Origin: Fragilaria crotonensis
Lineage: Eukaryota; Bacillariophyta; Fragilariophyceae; Fragilariales; Fragilariaceae
Length of the DNA: 64,000 nucleotides
Direction of reading: 5' to 3'
Assembly: GCA_022925895.1 (NCBI GenBank)
Contig: JAKSYS010000185.1
Coordinates: forward strand, 29,785 to 93,784
Positions within the stretch are counted from its first letter, which is position 1; each line of letters opens with the position of its first letter. The translations under genes were made by a program, and so were the position numbers. The notes beneath the pieces were generated by a model. The model was not told the origin of the DNA. It saw nothing but the letters and a program-made list of their open reading frames with translations, and did not search any database. Of this stretch, positions 1 to 10,763 are shown piece after piece.

Positions 1-3000
1 CTGGTCTTGTCCGTGCTGGTCGTTCTTGCTGCTATGTTTACCAACCAGACCACCGCAACTGCTGACTTCGGACTTCACCCTGCCATTGCATTCTTCATCT
101 TCTGGTTCCTCATTGTCTGGCTCGCCATGATGGAGGGTGGACAAGGTGCCCTCATTGGTCTTCAACCCATTGACAAGGCCTTGTATGCAGAGTCCCATCC
201 CCGCTCTTTGATCAATACCAAGCTCGCACATAAGGGAGACAACATGGAGCGCTTCATCGTCGGACGTCAGTACCTCGTCGTTCTGGTCATCACCGTCATC
301 AACTTGATGGGATCTGCCATCAAGGGAGCCTCAGTCCTTGGTTTCCCAGGCTGGGCTGATGAAATCTTCCTCGCCAATGGCTTTGCCATGATCTTGACCA
401 CCATCATGGTTGGTCAATTGACAGCCCAGGTCAACGCTGCTAACTGCATGCTTGACTTCATCAACAACTATTTCATGCTGTTCACTTCCTACGTGTCGTT
501 GGGAATTGAGTTCTCTGGCCTTCTCCACTGCGTGTACCTTGTTCAGATGATCTTTTCCAAGATCACCGGCAAGCCCATCGAGTCGAACGAGCCACCACGG
601 AATGCTGCCCAAAAGCTCTTCTTCTGGGGTCGGGTTGTTATGTCTCTTGCAATTCTTGGATTCTCTCTTTCTGTCACTCTCGTCGCTCTCTTCGATGGAA
701 ACACCGGCATGTGGGCTGGTGTCCCACCGTATGTGTCAGTGATCCTCTTGTTCGTCCTGATGGCCGTTGTCGGAATGATGGAAGGTATGCAGATTGCTCT
801 CTTCGCACTCGTCAACCTCCCGGAGGAAGAACTTAAGAACTATCCTATTGCCCACGCCAACTGTCAGTTGACCTTCACCGGCCAGAACTTGCAGGCTTTC
901 TTGATCGGTCGTCAAATCTTCGTTGCCACCTGCATGTTCGTCGTTGCACGTATTGCGACCCCTACCTACACCAAGGACGATGCCAACATCTTCGGTGTTT
1001 CGGATGGATTCCAGGCGTTCTTGAACTCTGGTCTTACCGGCGCTGTTATCACCACCATCATTGGATCTCTTGCATGGCGTATCATTGCGTCGTCGTTCCC
1101 TGTTGCCTTCTTGTCCAACCCTCTGATCTACATCATCATCCGCGTTTGCCTTGTCCTCGAAAACTCTGGTATCTGTGCCGGTGCCTGGGTTCTTGGCCGC
1201 TTCAATAAGCTTATTGCAGGTTACCAGCCCGACGAGGTCTATCTTGAGGGTGCTGAACGCCACACCGCCGAACCTGTCACTCGTCGCGACGGAGACATTG
1301 ATCGCCTTCTGACTGTTATCAAGTTCATTTACTCTTCGGTCTTACTTGTGTTCTGTTTGATTGTTGTCTTTGCGGCGATGTTCACTAACCAGACAGTTGC
1401 AACTGCTGACTTGGGACTTCACCCTGCCGTTGCATTCTTCATCTTCTGGTTCCTCATTGTCTGGCTCGCCATGATGGAGGGTGGACAAGGAGCCCTCATT
1501 GGCCTTCAACCTATCGACAAAGAAAAGTATGCCGAATCCCATCCACGCGCTCTGATGAATACCAAGCTTGCGCACAAGGGCGACAACATGGAGCGCTTCA
1601 TCGTCGGACGTCAGTACCTCGTCGTTCTGGTCATCACCGTCATCAACTTGATGGGATCTGCCATCAAGGGAGCCTCGGTCCTTGGTATGCCAAAATGGGC
1701 AGATGAAGTCTTCCTCGCCACCGGTGTCGCCATGATCTTGACCACCATCATGGTTGGTCAATTGACAGCCCAGGTCAATGCTGCTAACTGCATGCTTGAC
1801 TTCATCAACAACTATTTCATGCTGTTCACTTCCTACGTGTCGTTGGGAATTGAGTTCTCTGGCCTTCTCCACTGCGTGTACCTTGTTCAGATGATCTTCT
1901 CTAAGATCACCGGCAAGCCCATCGAGTCGAACGAGCCACCACGTAATGCTGCTCAGAACCTTTTCTTCTGGACCCGCGTCATCATGTCCATTGCCATCTT
2001 AGGTTTCTGCTTGGCCGTGACACTTGTTGCCCTATTCGACGGCAAGACCGGCATGTGGGCTGGTGTCCCTCCTTATGTGTCTGTGATCATCTTGTTCATC
2101 CTGATGGCCGTTGTCGGTATGATGGAGGGTATGCAGATTGCTCTCTTTGCTCTTATCAACCTCCCTGAAGAAGAGCTCCGAAGCAGTCCGATTGCCTACG
2201 CCAACTGTCAGTTGACCTTCACCGGCCAGAACTTGCAGGCTTTCTTGATCGGTCGTCAAATCTTCGTTGCCACCTGCATGTTCGTCGTGGCTCGTATTGC
2301 CACCCCTGTCTACACCGCGGACGATGCCAACATCTTCGGTGTTTCGGATGGATTCCAGGCTTTCTTGAACTCTGGTCTCACCGGCGCTGTTATCACCACC
2401 ATCATTGGATCTCTCGCATGGCGTATCATTGCGTCGTCCTTCCCACTCGCTTTCTTGTCCAACCCTCTGATCTACATCATTATCCGTATCTGTTTGATCC
2501 TCGAGTCGTGCGGAATCTGCTCCGGCGCCTGGGTTCTTGGGCGCTTCAATAAGCTTATTGTTGGATATCAGCCCGACGAGGTCTACCTCGAGGGTGCTGA
2601 ACGCCACACCTCCGCTCCAGTCACCAAGCGCGACAAGGATATTGACGTTTCCATGACCACTGTTAAGTACTTGTACTCGATGGCGCTCTTGATCTTCTCC
2701 GTGATTGTTGTCATGGCCGCCATGTTTACCAGCCAAACCAAGGTTTCCATTGATGCCCACCCGGTTGTGGCTTTCTTGCTGTTCTGGTTCCTCATTGTCT
2801 GGCTCGCCATGATGGAGGGTGGACAAGGTTGCCTCGTTGGTCTCCAACCTGTTGACAAGGACTTGTACAAGGACTCACATAAGGTCACATACAAGAACAC
2901 GATGCTTGCCCACAAGGGAGACAACATGGAGCGCTTCATCGTTGGACGTCAATTCCTTGTTGTCCTTGTGATCACTGTTATCAACTTGTGCGGTGCCTCC

Positions 3001-3996
3001 ATCAAGGGTGCACAGGTGCTCGGACTCAGCAGTGGAGTCACTGAGGTCTTCCTCGGAGCTGGTGTTGCCATGATCTTGACTACAATTATGCTCGGTCAGC
3101 TCACTGCGCAGGTTAATGCGGCGAATTGCATGCTCGACTTCATCAACACCTACTTCATGCTCTTCACGTCGTACGTCTCATTGGGTATTGAGTTCTCCGG
3201 ACTTCTTCATTCGGTGTACCTTGTCCAGATCTTCTTCTCCAAAATCACCGGAAAGCCCATTGACTCGAACGAACCACCTCGCTCGGGTGCCCAGAAACTC
3301 TTCTTCTGGGCTCGTGTCTTGATGTCCCTTGCCATCCTTGCCTTTTCCTTGGCAGTAACCCTCGTTGCGCTGTTTGATGGCAAGACCACTATGTACGAGG
3401 GTGTGCCACCATACGCTTCCGTCATCATCTTCTTCATTCTGATGGGTGTTGTTGGTATGATGGAGGGTATGCAAATTGCACTGTTTGCGGTTGTCAACCT
3501 TCCTGAGGACGAGTTGAAGAGCTACCCTGTGGCCTTCAAGGTGTGCCAACTCACTTTTGCTGGAAGCAACTTGCAATCCTTCCTTGTTGGACGTCAAATC
3601 TTCGTCGCCACGTGCATGTTCGTTGTTGCCCGTATCGCGTCTCCGAGCTATGGAGAAGGTGATGCCAATATCTTCGGCGTTTCTGATGGTTTCCAAGCCT
3701 TCTTGAACACAGGATTGACGGGAGCCGTGATCACTACCATTATTGGGTCATTGGCATGGCGCATTGTTGCGTCATCGTTCCCAGTTGCCTTCCTCTCCAA
3801 TCCTCTGATCTACTTCATCATTCGCGTTTGCCTTGTACTTGACAGCATCGGTCTTTGCTCTGGTGCCTGGTTTATGGCGCTTATCCACAAGCAACTTGCC
3901 GGGTACCAAGTCGATGAAGTGTACATTGGTACTCCAGAGGAGCGTGCAGCCGCTGCGAAGGTGGTTGACGAGGAAGAGCCGCTACAAGAAGAATAG
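1..3996 (+). CDS. Fused triple silicon transporter (SIT), 5' end outside window
   Basis: This is a membrane Si(OH)4 transporter gene in which three SIT domains are joined head to tail. Each domain carries the two SIT signatures twice. Numbering from the codon at base 7, EGxQ lies at residues 43-46, 259-262, 491-494, 707-710, 937-940 and 1153-1156. GRQ lies at 86-88, 301-303, 534-536, 749-751, 980-982 and 1195-1197. The period is about 446-448 residues, each with about ten hydrophobic segments and a hydrophilic linker (YQPDEVYLEGAERHT). The protein ends in a short acidic cytoplasmic tail. The frame is open from base 1 and the first domain lacks its first membrane helix, so the start, and possibly more domains, lie upstream. 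Single SITs are common in diatoms; fused multi-SITs are, from memory, known in Synedra-type pennates. The identification is very secure. Confidence 0.96.
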   Translation: MVLSVLVVLAAMFTNQTTATADFGLHPAIAFFIFWFLIVWLAMMEGGQGALIGLQPIDKALYAESHPRSLINTKLAHKGDNMERFIVGRQYLVVLVITVINLMGSAIKGASVLGFPGWADEIFLANGFAMILTTIMVGQLTAQVNAANCMLDFINNYFMLFTSYVSLGIEFSGLLHCVYLVQMIFSKITGKPIESNEPPRNAAQKLFFWGRVVMSLAILGFSLSVTLVALFDGNTGMWAGVPPYVSVILLFVLMAVVGMMEGMQIALFALVNLPEEELKNYPIAHANCQLTFTGQNLQAFLIGRQIFVATCMFVVARIATPTYTKDDANIFGVSDGFQAFLNSGLTGAVITTIIGSLAWRIIASSFPVAFLSNPLIYIIIRVCLVLENSGICAGAWVLGRFNKLIAGYQPDEVYLEGAERHTAEPVTRRDGDIDRLLTVIKFIYSSVLLVFCLIVVFAAMFTNQTVATADLGLHPAVAFFIFWFLIVWLAMMEGGQGALIGLQPIDKEKYAESHPRALMNTKLAHKGDNMERFIVGRQYLVVLVITVINLMGSAIKGASVLGMPKWADEVFLATGVAMILTTIMVGQLTAQVNAANCMLDFINNYFMLFTSYVSLGIEFSGLLHCVYLVQMIFSKITGKPIESNEPPRNAAQNLFFWTRVIMSIAILGFCLAVTLVALFDGKTGMWAGVPPYVSVIILFILMAVVGMMEGMQIALFALINLPEEELRSSPIAYANCQLTFTGQNLQAFLIGRQIFVATCMFVVARIATPVYTADDANIFGVSDGFQAFLNSGLTGAVITTIIGSLAWRIIASSFPLAFLSNPLIYIIIRICLILESCGICSGAWVLGRFNKLIVGYQPDEVYLEGAERHTSAPVTKRDKDIDVSMTTVKYLYSMALLIFSVIVVMAAMFTSQTKVSIDAHPVVAFLLFWFLIVWLAMMEGGQGCLVGLQPVDKDLYKDSHKVTYKNTMLAHKGDNMERFIVGRQFLVVLVITVINLCGASIKGAQVLGLSSGVTEVFLGAGVAMILTTIMLGQLTAQVNAANCMLDFINTYFMLFTSYVSLGIEFSGLLHSVYLVQIFFSKITGKPIDSNEPPRSGAQKLFFWARVLMSLAILAFSLAVTLVALFDGKTTMYEGVPPYASVIIFFILMGVVGMMEGMQIALFAVVNLPEDELKSYPVAFKVCQLTFAGSNLQSFLVGRQIFVATCMFVVARIASPSYGEGDANIFGVSDGFQAFLNTGLTGAVITTIIGSLAWRIVASSFPVAFLSNPLIYFIIRVCLVLDSIGLCSGAWFMALIHKQLAGYQVDEVYIGTPEERAAAAKVVDEEEPLQEE

Positions 3997-4453
3997 ATAT
4001 GATACATTTGCTTTGAGAGTGCGATGAATCTGCATAAATTGTATGTTGGACCCCGTCGTGGTTAACGATGAGGAGGTCCCTATGGATATAAGACTATTAA
4101 GTTTGTGATGATATTCAATTTTCTGTGCACTAAATGAAGCGGATGTTGTGAGAATATTATTTACTCGAGTACGAGAAGACTGACCGTGTCGTTGTTGAGC
4201 TTTACAAAGCCTTGATACGAAGAGCAATGCTGTTAGAACCCAACTTTGGTCTCCCTTAAATAGGTTCGTTGAAATAAGATTGCTCGCGTCGGATGTGGTA
4301 GCTGGCTCTTTCCCTTTCCCTATTTCTATGCGCATCATTCCTTTTTTGAGCTATCCGCTATCACCTTTATAATGGGACTTGTTCGATGGCAGCCGTTCGA
4401 TGGCACGTCGGTGTGCACTGCTGAGTACTCCGGGGGAATCGTGCAAGCCAAGT
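3997..4453. other. Spacer between convergent SIT and GT17 genes
   Basis: This 457-bp stretch must hold the 3' UTRs and polyadenylation signals of the two convergent genes. I see no further gene and no repeat. The short ORFs here show no family features. Confidence 0.6.
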
Positions 4454-5818
4454 TTAGTTTTTGATCTGTATACCTTTGGATTTATAGGCAGATCCGTACT
4501 TCTGTTCATCGCGGCGCACCATCTCCTGCACGAGTTTGTGGCGCTCCTCCGAGTATGTCTTGTTAAGAAAAAAGATCTGTTTAGGGCCTTTGACCTTTCT
4601 ACCTTCTCGGTAGTATTCGCCAGAATTGCCTTCATTTCCCATTCCTTTGATGCAACGGACGAGTATGTCCAGATCCCCAGTAACACGAGAAAGAGGCTTC
4701 CCTTTTGTCATCAAGGTACCGTGCGCATATGTTACGTACTTATTTCGAAGCACTCTTAAATCGTCAAACCAATTATGTAGATGATAGGCGATACCATTTA
4801 CCGCATCGGTCTTGTCACCATCAATTCGTTTGAGACTGAAGGGAATGCCCCAATCGCCTTGAACGCGGCGAATATCAGGGGCGGTGAAGAGTGGATATCG
4901 GTTAGACTTCTTCACTACTTCTGGGTATTGGTCAATCTCGTCTCTTCCGTACGTCTCGTGACGCTCTCCATACATTCGTTGGTGAGTTCGTAAGGGAACG
5001 ACACGTTCGGTTGGATCCCCGATGCCATCAACACATTCACCACTAATAACGTCGGGGTGGAACCACGGAGTTTTCTTTATACAATATGGAGAGCTCTCAT
5101 AGGCAACGGTTGAAGGGGCGATTTTGGGGCGATGACAGCTTGGATCAGGGCGCAAGGCTGGGAAATCACAGGTCTGAACGGCTCGAAGGAAGTCACGAGA
5201 GAAGAATTCGTCAGCATCAGACATGATACCGACATCTTCCGGCAGCATTCCCGCGTCCTTCCAGCGCTTGACGATAGGATTGCGCTGTTCAGATTCGCGA
5301 TCCATCCACTTGAGATCTTGCCGATCTTCAAGCCAATAATCAATGTACACTTGTGTCTTGGGTCCAAACAGCGCAGAATGTGTCAAGAGATCTCCCTTCC
5401 TTGATTCCTTGTACCGAAGCGGTCGCGGGGAGGCCACGTGCGTTGTGTTGGACTCTACAAAGACAGCAACATGATAAATATCATACACCTCCATAGCATG
5501 AATCAGATGAACTTGCCAATTTTCATCAGCTACCATTGTTCCAAAGAAAATGCGACGCGGCGGACCACTATAGGGCTTGAGACCATAGCGATCGCATCGG
5601 ATGTCTATGCTTTCCCTGTCGATACGGGCATGCTCATCTTTGTACAAACTACTGACTTTGAACTTGGGAAGCGAAGCTGCAGTGTCGCGCCTTCTGACGA
5701 TGTCGCTGCCAGCTGGATTGATCGAGGTAGCATCGCATCGTAATGACGATTTCTGAACTGCCATGAGTGCATCCCGTGACATGGCCATGGATGCAAGGCC
5801 AACAATTGTTACAATCAC
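4454..5818 (-). CDS. GT17-like N-acetylglucosaminyltransferase
   Basis: The protein resembles glycosyltransferase family 17 (beta-1,4-mannosyl-glycoprotein GlcNAc-transferase), type II Golgi enzymes that act on N-glycans. Numbering from the open-frame start (a GTG at 5818), the hallmarks are FFGTMVADEN at about 91-100, the segment AVFVESNTTH near 118-127, and the metal-binding DxD-type motif SDADEFF at 200-206. WFDDLR and late basic segments follow. A hydrophobic stretch that would be the signal anchor runs upstream of 5818 in the same frame (NVATVLVIVTIVGLASM), so the first exon or start lies a little further right. The sequence near 5830 (minus strand, ending in TGTAG) could be a splice acceptor, but I could not find a matching donor in phase. 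The body of the ORF is intact. Donor and acceptor specificity cannot be read from the sequence. Confidence 0.8.
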   Translation of the reverse strand: MIVTIVGLASMAMSRDALMAVQKSSLRCDATSINPAGSDIVRRRDTAASLPKFKVSSLYKDEHARIDRESIDIRCDRYGLKPYSGPPRRIFFGTMVADENWQVHLIHAMEVYDIYHVAVFVESNTTHVASPRPLRYKESRKGDLLTHSALFGPKTQVYIDYWLEDRQDLKWMDRESEQRNPIVKRWKDAGMLPEDVGIMSDADEFFSRDFLRAVQTCDFPALRPDPSCHRPKIAPSTVAYESSPYCIKKTPWFHPDVISGECVDGIGDPTERVVPLRTHQRMYGERHETYGRDEIDQYPEVVKKSNRYPLFTAPDIRRVQGDWGIPFSLKRIDGDKTDAVNGIAYHLHNWFDDLRVLRNKYVTYAHGTLMTKGKPLSRVTGDLDILVRCIKGMGNEGNSGEYYREGRKVKGPKQIFFLNKTYSEERHKLVQEMVRRDEQKYGSAYKSKGIQIKN

Positions 5819-5849
5819 CAGGACAGTCGCAACATTCTTGAAACTACAT

Positions 5850-7075
5850 TGTAATATCCATCAATTTGATTCTAATCGTATACACACTCTACTATAAGGT
5901 ATTACGACCATGGGCCTCCACCGAAATGTTGTGTCGTATCGACAAACGCGTCCCTGGCGCACGAAATGAGCGTGGGATTTAAGGCACGGGAGCACGGGAG
6001 TTCAGGAATGTCCGATGTCCATCTAACTAAAGAACGTTCACCGAGTGCGCCACAGCAATACACGTATGCATATGACATATGCATACACACTCCAATATAC
6101 TCCAGTACCAGTCACCAGTCACTGGTACCAATACATACTACTACTAGTACGAGTACCAGGGTACAAGTACTTCATGGGGCACCATATCATACAGTTCACG
6201 GGCTATGGGCTATGCGCTACAAAACAATGACGCGTGCCTGTGTATGCAAGTACTTCATATATGGTACCTGGTACCTGGTACCTGGTACTTGTACGCATGG
6301 CTCACCGCTCACCGCTTACCGCTCCCTTTTCTTTTTTGCAAAGCCTTTGGCTGGAATTTCACCTGACACGTCATTGACATAATCGACAAATAGGAAAACT
6401 TCACAATTTTGGGCGCCCAGATCGAATTTTAGATGACAAGAATTTCAAATGTCGTAAAACATTGAGAAGGTCACAATCATAGATCCACCACTGCTTTCTG
6501 GACTAAACTTCGATGGAAAAGCACCTGTGCCTAACTCTACGAATCGCTACTTTGGTAAGAAAAGCTTGTCCTGCTTCCCGGAAGTCCAGGGACATCCGGG
6601 AATTCATTCTTGACCCTCACTTTACCGAGGTGTTAGGGCGATCAAATCGAGTCACGTGAACACTGAACCATTCATTAAGCCCATTCATTATCCTAACACA
6701 TTCAAGTGACACAGCTACATAAATCGAGTGTGTCAAACACCGTCACGAACTGCGTGCTGGCATTTCCCCATACGTATTGTGTTTCAGGAGTTTTTTAAAA
6801 TCGTACGGTTCAAAAACACACTCATTTCAAATTCAAATGCTCCCACTAGTAGGGACTGGACTATATCATTGTTCCTTCAAACTCATTTCCCTCCAAAGCT
6901 CATTGTTTGATCGCCATCATGCCATGAGACTCATATTCTGATATGCAAACTTCCTTGCCTGAAGGAAATGCTCTTCCTGCTGCTGGAGTGACGCTCACGT
7001 TTCCAGCAGAGACTCCCGACGACAACCGTTTTTAAGACAATTACAACATGATGGAGGGCGAGAACGAAGACACGT
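5850..7075. other. Intergenic spacer with GTAC-rich tract
   Basis: There is no supported gene. Between about 6100 and 6300 the DNA is dominated by GTAC and related palindromes, including three near-perfect tandem copies of GGTACCT around 6264-6290. The rest holds only short ORFs without family features. The promoter and first exon of the GT17 gene are expected near the left end. Confidence 0.6.
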
Positions 7076-9214
7076 ATGTACACTCTTGGTGAGAAGATTC
7101 TCCACTATCTTGGTGGACACATCTGTCAACATCATTGGACAGCTATTAAGGCTGTCATTGTCTTTAAAGCTGGAGTGACTGTTTCGAAGTTGCCCCCCGA
7201 TGAGCAAGTCCGCAAAGATTTTGACTATTTACCACAACAGTATCAACTTCAGCGTACGGGTGAAAGAGATGTGGCGATACACTTCCCGCAACAATTCACG
7301 AGACCAGACGGCACCACGGGGTCAAGCACATTCTACGACTGCAAACCCGACTGGTTCTCGGCTACCATACCGAGGATGGCCGCACCCACTGACATAACGG
7401 GCCATCAGATTTTCCACGCATCCAGTTCAACTGTCTCGTTCCCACTACAAGCTGCGCCCTCAAAGTCCTTTCAAGAGTGGATTCAACAATTACCAGAAGC
7501 AGAACAATCGCTGATTTCGACAGTCTCTCTCGCAATGTGTGATGCCGAACATCTACTACTCCAGTATCTTCAAATAGCATGTACCATCCAGATTGGCACT
7601 GTTGGAGAAAACAAACATCACCGAGGAGCTTTCTCATGGATAATTTGCGCCCCTGGGCGAGAGCACCTTGTGCTAAATACTGGCACTGTGGATGGATGGC
7701 AGAAATGTCAGAACTCCCTTCGCAGCGAAATCACTGCAATTGCATCGGTGACCTTATATCTGACTGAGCTTGCCAAATTCCACTCTCTGACAATTCAGAG
7801 CAAACTCAAACTCTTTGTGAATAGCTCCAGTGCGATCCGAGAGGTCTCAAATGTCCGCGACATGATCCCCAAACGAAAGATGGCAAACAACGCTGATCTT
7901 TTGAGTATGTTGCGTGATGCACCTTCAGTTATACGTCACTTTCATCTGTCCAAAAGGCACCGACATAATGATGCCGACACCATCGCCGTTGAGCTACGCC
8001 CTTTCTCGGCACAGTTGAATGACCTATGTACCAGCATGGCGACAAGTCACCTGGCACGATTCCCGACACGTCAGGCAGAGAATACTCCATCTCGATACAT
8101 CTGTCCAAGATCCCTCCCGGTAGCGGTCTTCTTTCGGTCTCACCATGTATCATCGAACTACATTCCGATTATACGTGACGAAATCACCTCGCGTAGACAC
8201 CGTGCTTTCCTCCAAAAAAAATACAAATGGAATGATGACATTACAGCAACAGTTGCGTGGGAGGCGTTCTCCCTATGTGGACATCGCGTCCGAAATGACA
8301 AAGCTCCTACTCGGTCCAAGTTGGTTCATAACTGGCTCAATGTAGGTGCCCAACGGGCCAAACACGGGACCGTTGAGTCCGTCACTCTCAGGGCATGTCC
8401 ATACTGCGCTCTCCCTGAAGATTTCGTTCACCTTCTAAGTTGCCGCTCTCCCAAAGCAATGACGTCACGGTATGATGCAGTCATAGTTCTCAAGAAGGCT
8501 TTGGGAGAAAGTGCCGGCAATATCTCCATCTTCCGTGCAATCACCCAATGGACCCTGCACCCAACAGTCACCCCAACGCTTCCATCCGGCGTACCTAGTC
8601 TTCAGACATCAATCAATCGTGCTGTCCAATCCCAAACCGATATCGGCTGGCTGAATCTGTTTCGAGGTATCATAAGTGCGGAGTGGGGAAATGTTACTAC
8701 TGAAGATTCCTCATCCCCTATGTCACGCGGAGTACACTCGACTGCGGCTGTCCACCACCTTGCGGGGACTATACGAGCCCTCCAAGATTACTCGATTGCC
8801 ATCTGGAAAAGTCGAAATGAAGTCCTTCACCAGAATGCCGAACTCAGTAACGATATTCTCCGTGCGCAACTCCACCATGAGATTACCACCATGTACTCTC
8901 TTCAAAATACCTTCTCTCCCATCCTTCAGAGCTACTTCGCAAAGCCACTTGAAGACCAACTCCTATGCCAGATGCGACAAAAGCAGCGATGGCTTCGTCT
9001 TGTGCGACTCGCAACGTCGCATGCAACATCGAAAGGTTCGCGACAGCAAGTGATGTCAAGCTACTTTCCGCACGCGACGAACATTCCCGAGAATGTACAA
9101 CTGGCTACTGTACCAATGGAAACTATGCCACGCATCCAATCGGCTTCTCATCAAGTACCGATACTCCAGTATTTCCCACCAATAGTGAGGGCGACTACTC
9201 CCACAACAGACTAA
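7076..9214 (+). CDS. Retroelement-derived protein with degenerate RNase H-like domain
   Basis: This is an intact 712-codon ORF starting at an ATG. Residues of about 185-350 follow the layout of the RNase H domain found C-terminal to reverse transcriptases in diatom retroelements: a GAFSWII strand, SLRSEITAI (glutamate kept), LKLFVNSSSAI, NNADLLSML and QLNDLCTSMA. Where the family normally has catalytic Asp, this protein has Asn or Thr (FVNSS, NNADLL, NDLCT), so it is probably inactive. A zinc-binding-like segment, CPYCALPEDFVHLLSC, follows at about 442-457. No reverse transcriptase is encoded upstream. It could be a truncated element that has kept its frame by chance, or a domesticated gene. 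The family assignment is by pattern only. Confidence 0.5.
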   Translation: MYTLGEKILHYLGGHICQHHWTAIKAVIVFKAGVTVSKLPPDEQVRKDFDYLPQQYQLQRTGERDVAIHFPQQFTRPDGTTGSSTFYDCKPDWFSATIPRMAAPTDITGHQIFHASSSTVSFPLQAAPSKSFQEWIQQLPEAEQSLISTVSLAMCDAEHLLLQYLQIACTIQIGTVGENKHHRGAFSWIICAPGREHLVLNTGTVDGWQKCQNSLRSEITAIASVTLYLTELAKFHSLTIQSKLKLFVNSSSAIREVSNVRDMIPKRKMANNADLLSMLRDAPSVIRHFHLSKRHRHNDADTIAVELRPFSAQLNDLCTSMATSHLARFPTRQAENTPSRYICPRSLPVAVFFRSHHVSSNYIPIIRDEITSRRHRAFLQKKYKWNDDITATVAWEAFSLCGHRVRNDKAPTRSKLVHNWLNVGAQRAKHGTVESVTLRACPYCALPEDFVHLLSCRSPKAMTSRYDAVIVLKKALGESAGNISIFRAITQWTLHPTVTPTLPSGVPSLQTSINRAVQSQTDIGWLNLFRGIISAEWGNVTTEDSSSPMSRGVHSTAAVHHLAGTIRALQDYSIAIWKSRNEVLHQNAELSNDILRAQLHHEITTMYSLQNTFSPILQSYFAKPLEDQLLCQMRQKQRWLRLVRLATSHATSKGSRQQVMSSYFPHATNIPENVQLATVPMETMPRIQSASHQVPILQYFPPIVRATTPTTD

Positions 9215-10763
9215 CTTGTACTCCGTACGAGTCATCCGTCAATCATCCCAGACACTACAACATCCGCCCGCCGTTGAGGCCAGCAACATGAAATGCAGTT
9301 GCCTAGAAGTAGACAACTGATAAACATGTAAGAAGAGTTTAGTATTAATATCAATGATTTGAATCCTATTGTATTCAGCAATGACTTGACGACCTTCTCA
9401 CCGGCTTATTTTGGGTGAAGGGCAAAGAAATGCAAGGAGATCATCTCTATCAATATTACCTTGACTCTCGGGGCAAAATGAGAAGCCAAATCATCCAACA
9501 CTTGCCAGCAAACTTTGTCAGCATGAGAAGTGGAAAAGGTTTCCATAAGGACTCAGCATTTATCAACTCAGCTCTACTAGATGAATGTTGCAAAAATATT
9601 GTTGTATTTCCTGGTGTCCTGACTCCACCAGCAACAAATGTACACACAACTGGCATGCAGACAGGACTCCGAGTCTTTGCTGCTGTGATACAGACATGTC
9701 ATGCATTCATTTTTTCTTGCTGGTTCTTTTAAAATTCATACGCTGTTCTTGTGCAGAATACATCAATCATATTTCTGAGAAGAACATCTTCACCTTGCCC
9801 CTGCTCACGGAGGATACTAGTCATTCCAGGTGCTGTTCTGTGTTCTTGTGTCATTGTTGATTTTGATGCAGCTTTGACATCGGACAACAAGACTTTTCTT
9901 GGCATGGTGAACAATTAACTACCACATCTAAGATAAACTGCTGTATTTGATCATTTTGGATCACTGTTGACAAGGAATGAGTGTCTCTGTTTGACTGATT
10001 AGACTCAAAGCATGTTCCTTGGACTTATTGCTATTACTGTTTGGCTGGGCAGAGTCAAGACTCCCCTGAATAATGTGCTCTTACTGATTTCTTTGGCTTG
10101 ATGTCCTGAAGTAAATGTACACAAAGAAGGAGACACCATGCCAAGAAATTCGGCAGGTAGCTGTCTCTCAAGGAATCAGTACATGAGCAACTTTTCTGTG
10201 ACTTGTCACTGTAGTCTTCTACTGTCACCATGATGAAAGTAGTAAGCACATTATGGTGCTCATAAGATAGAATGCAATCTGCAGCTTTTATGTAGATGAT
10301 TAGCCACTTAATCTTGAGCTTTGCAATGAAGAATGATGTGCACCTGGCGTGTTAAAACAATGCTATCAACAAATCACTGGAATATTGTTAAGCTTCTAAT
10401 TACCTTCTGTAGGTCAAATTAACATTTTTATCACATAAAGGCATCACCATCAACTACTAACAACTCACACCTCTAAGGAATTGCTCTCGTACGCTGATGA
10501 CCTAATACTCTGATAGACGTGAACCATGCATACAACTGTACCAGGTACCCTACTCCGGTGCTCCGGAGTATGTACTCGTTGTACTCCTAGCTCAGTTTCT
10601 GTTGTATGTTCATATGTACTAGTGGGTACTAGTACCTCACATTTGATCGGAGTGTGTACTGCTACAGGAATCTGGACGTACAGTACCCCAAACTGGTCGT
10701 ACTCCGTACCAATACTTTTTTCCCCTACAGTATGCAGTACCATGGTACCAAAGTAAGTAACTT
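9215..10763. other. Intergenic stretch with GTAC-rich tract
   Basis: This is AT-rich DNA without a convincing gene. An ORF at 9415-9732 (105 codons, plus) has no recognisable domain and is doubtful. From about 10490 to 10763 GTAC tetranucleotides occur more than a dozen times in under 300 bp, far above chance. The tract abuts the 3' LTR of the retrotransposon. Confidence 0.55.

Noticed and set aside
2032-2847. Long minus-strand ORFs under the SIT gene
   Set aside because: They are shadows of a highly codon-biased gene, repeated in each SIT domain, rich in His/Gln/Asp, and with no domain.
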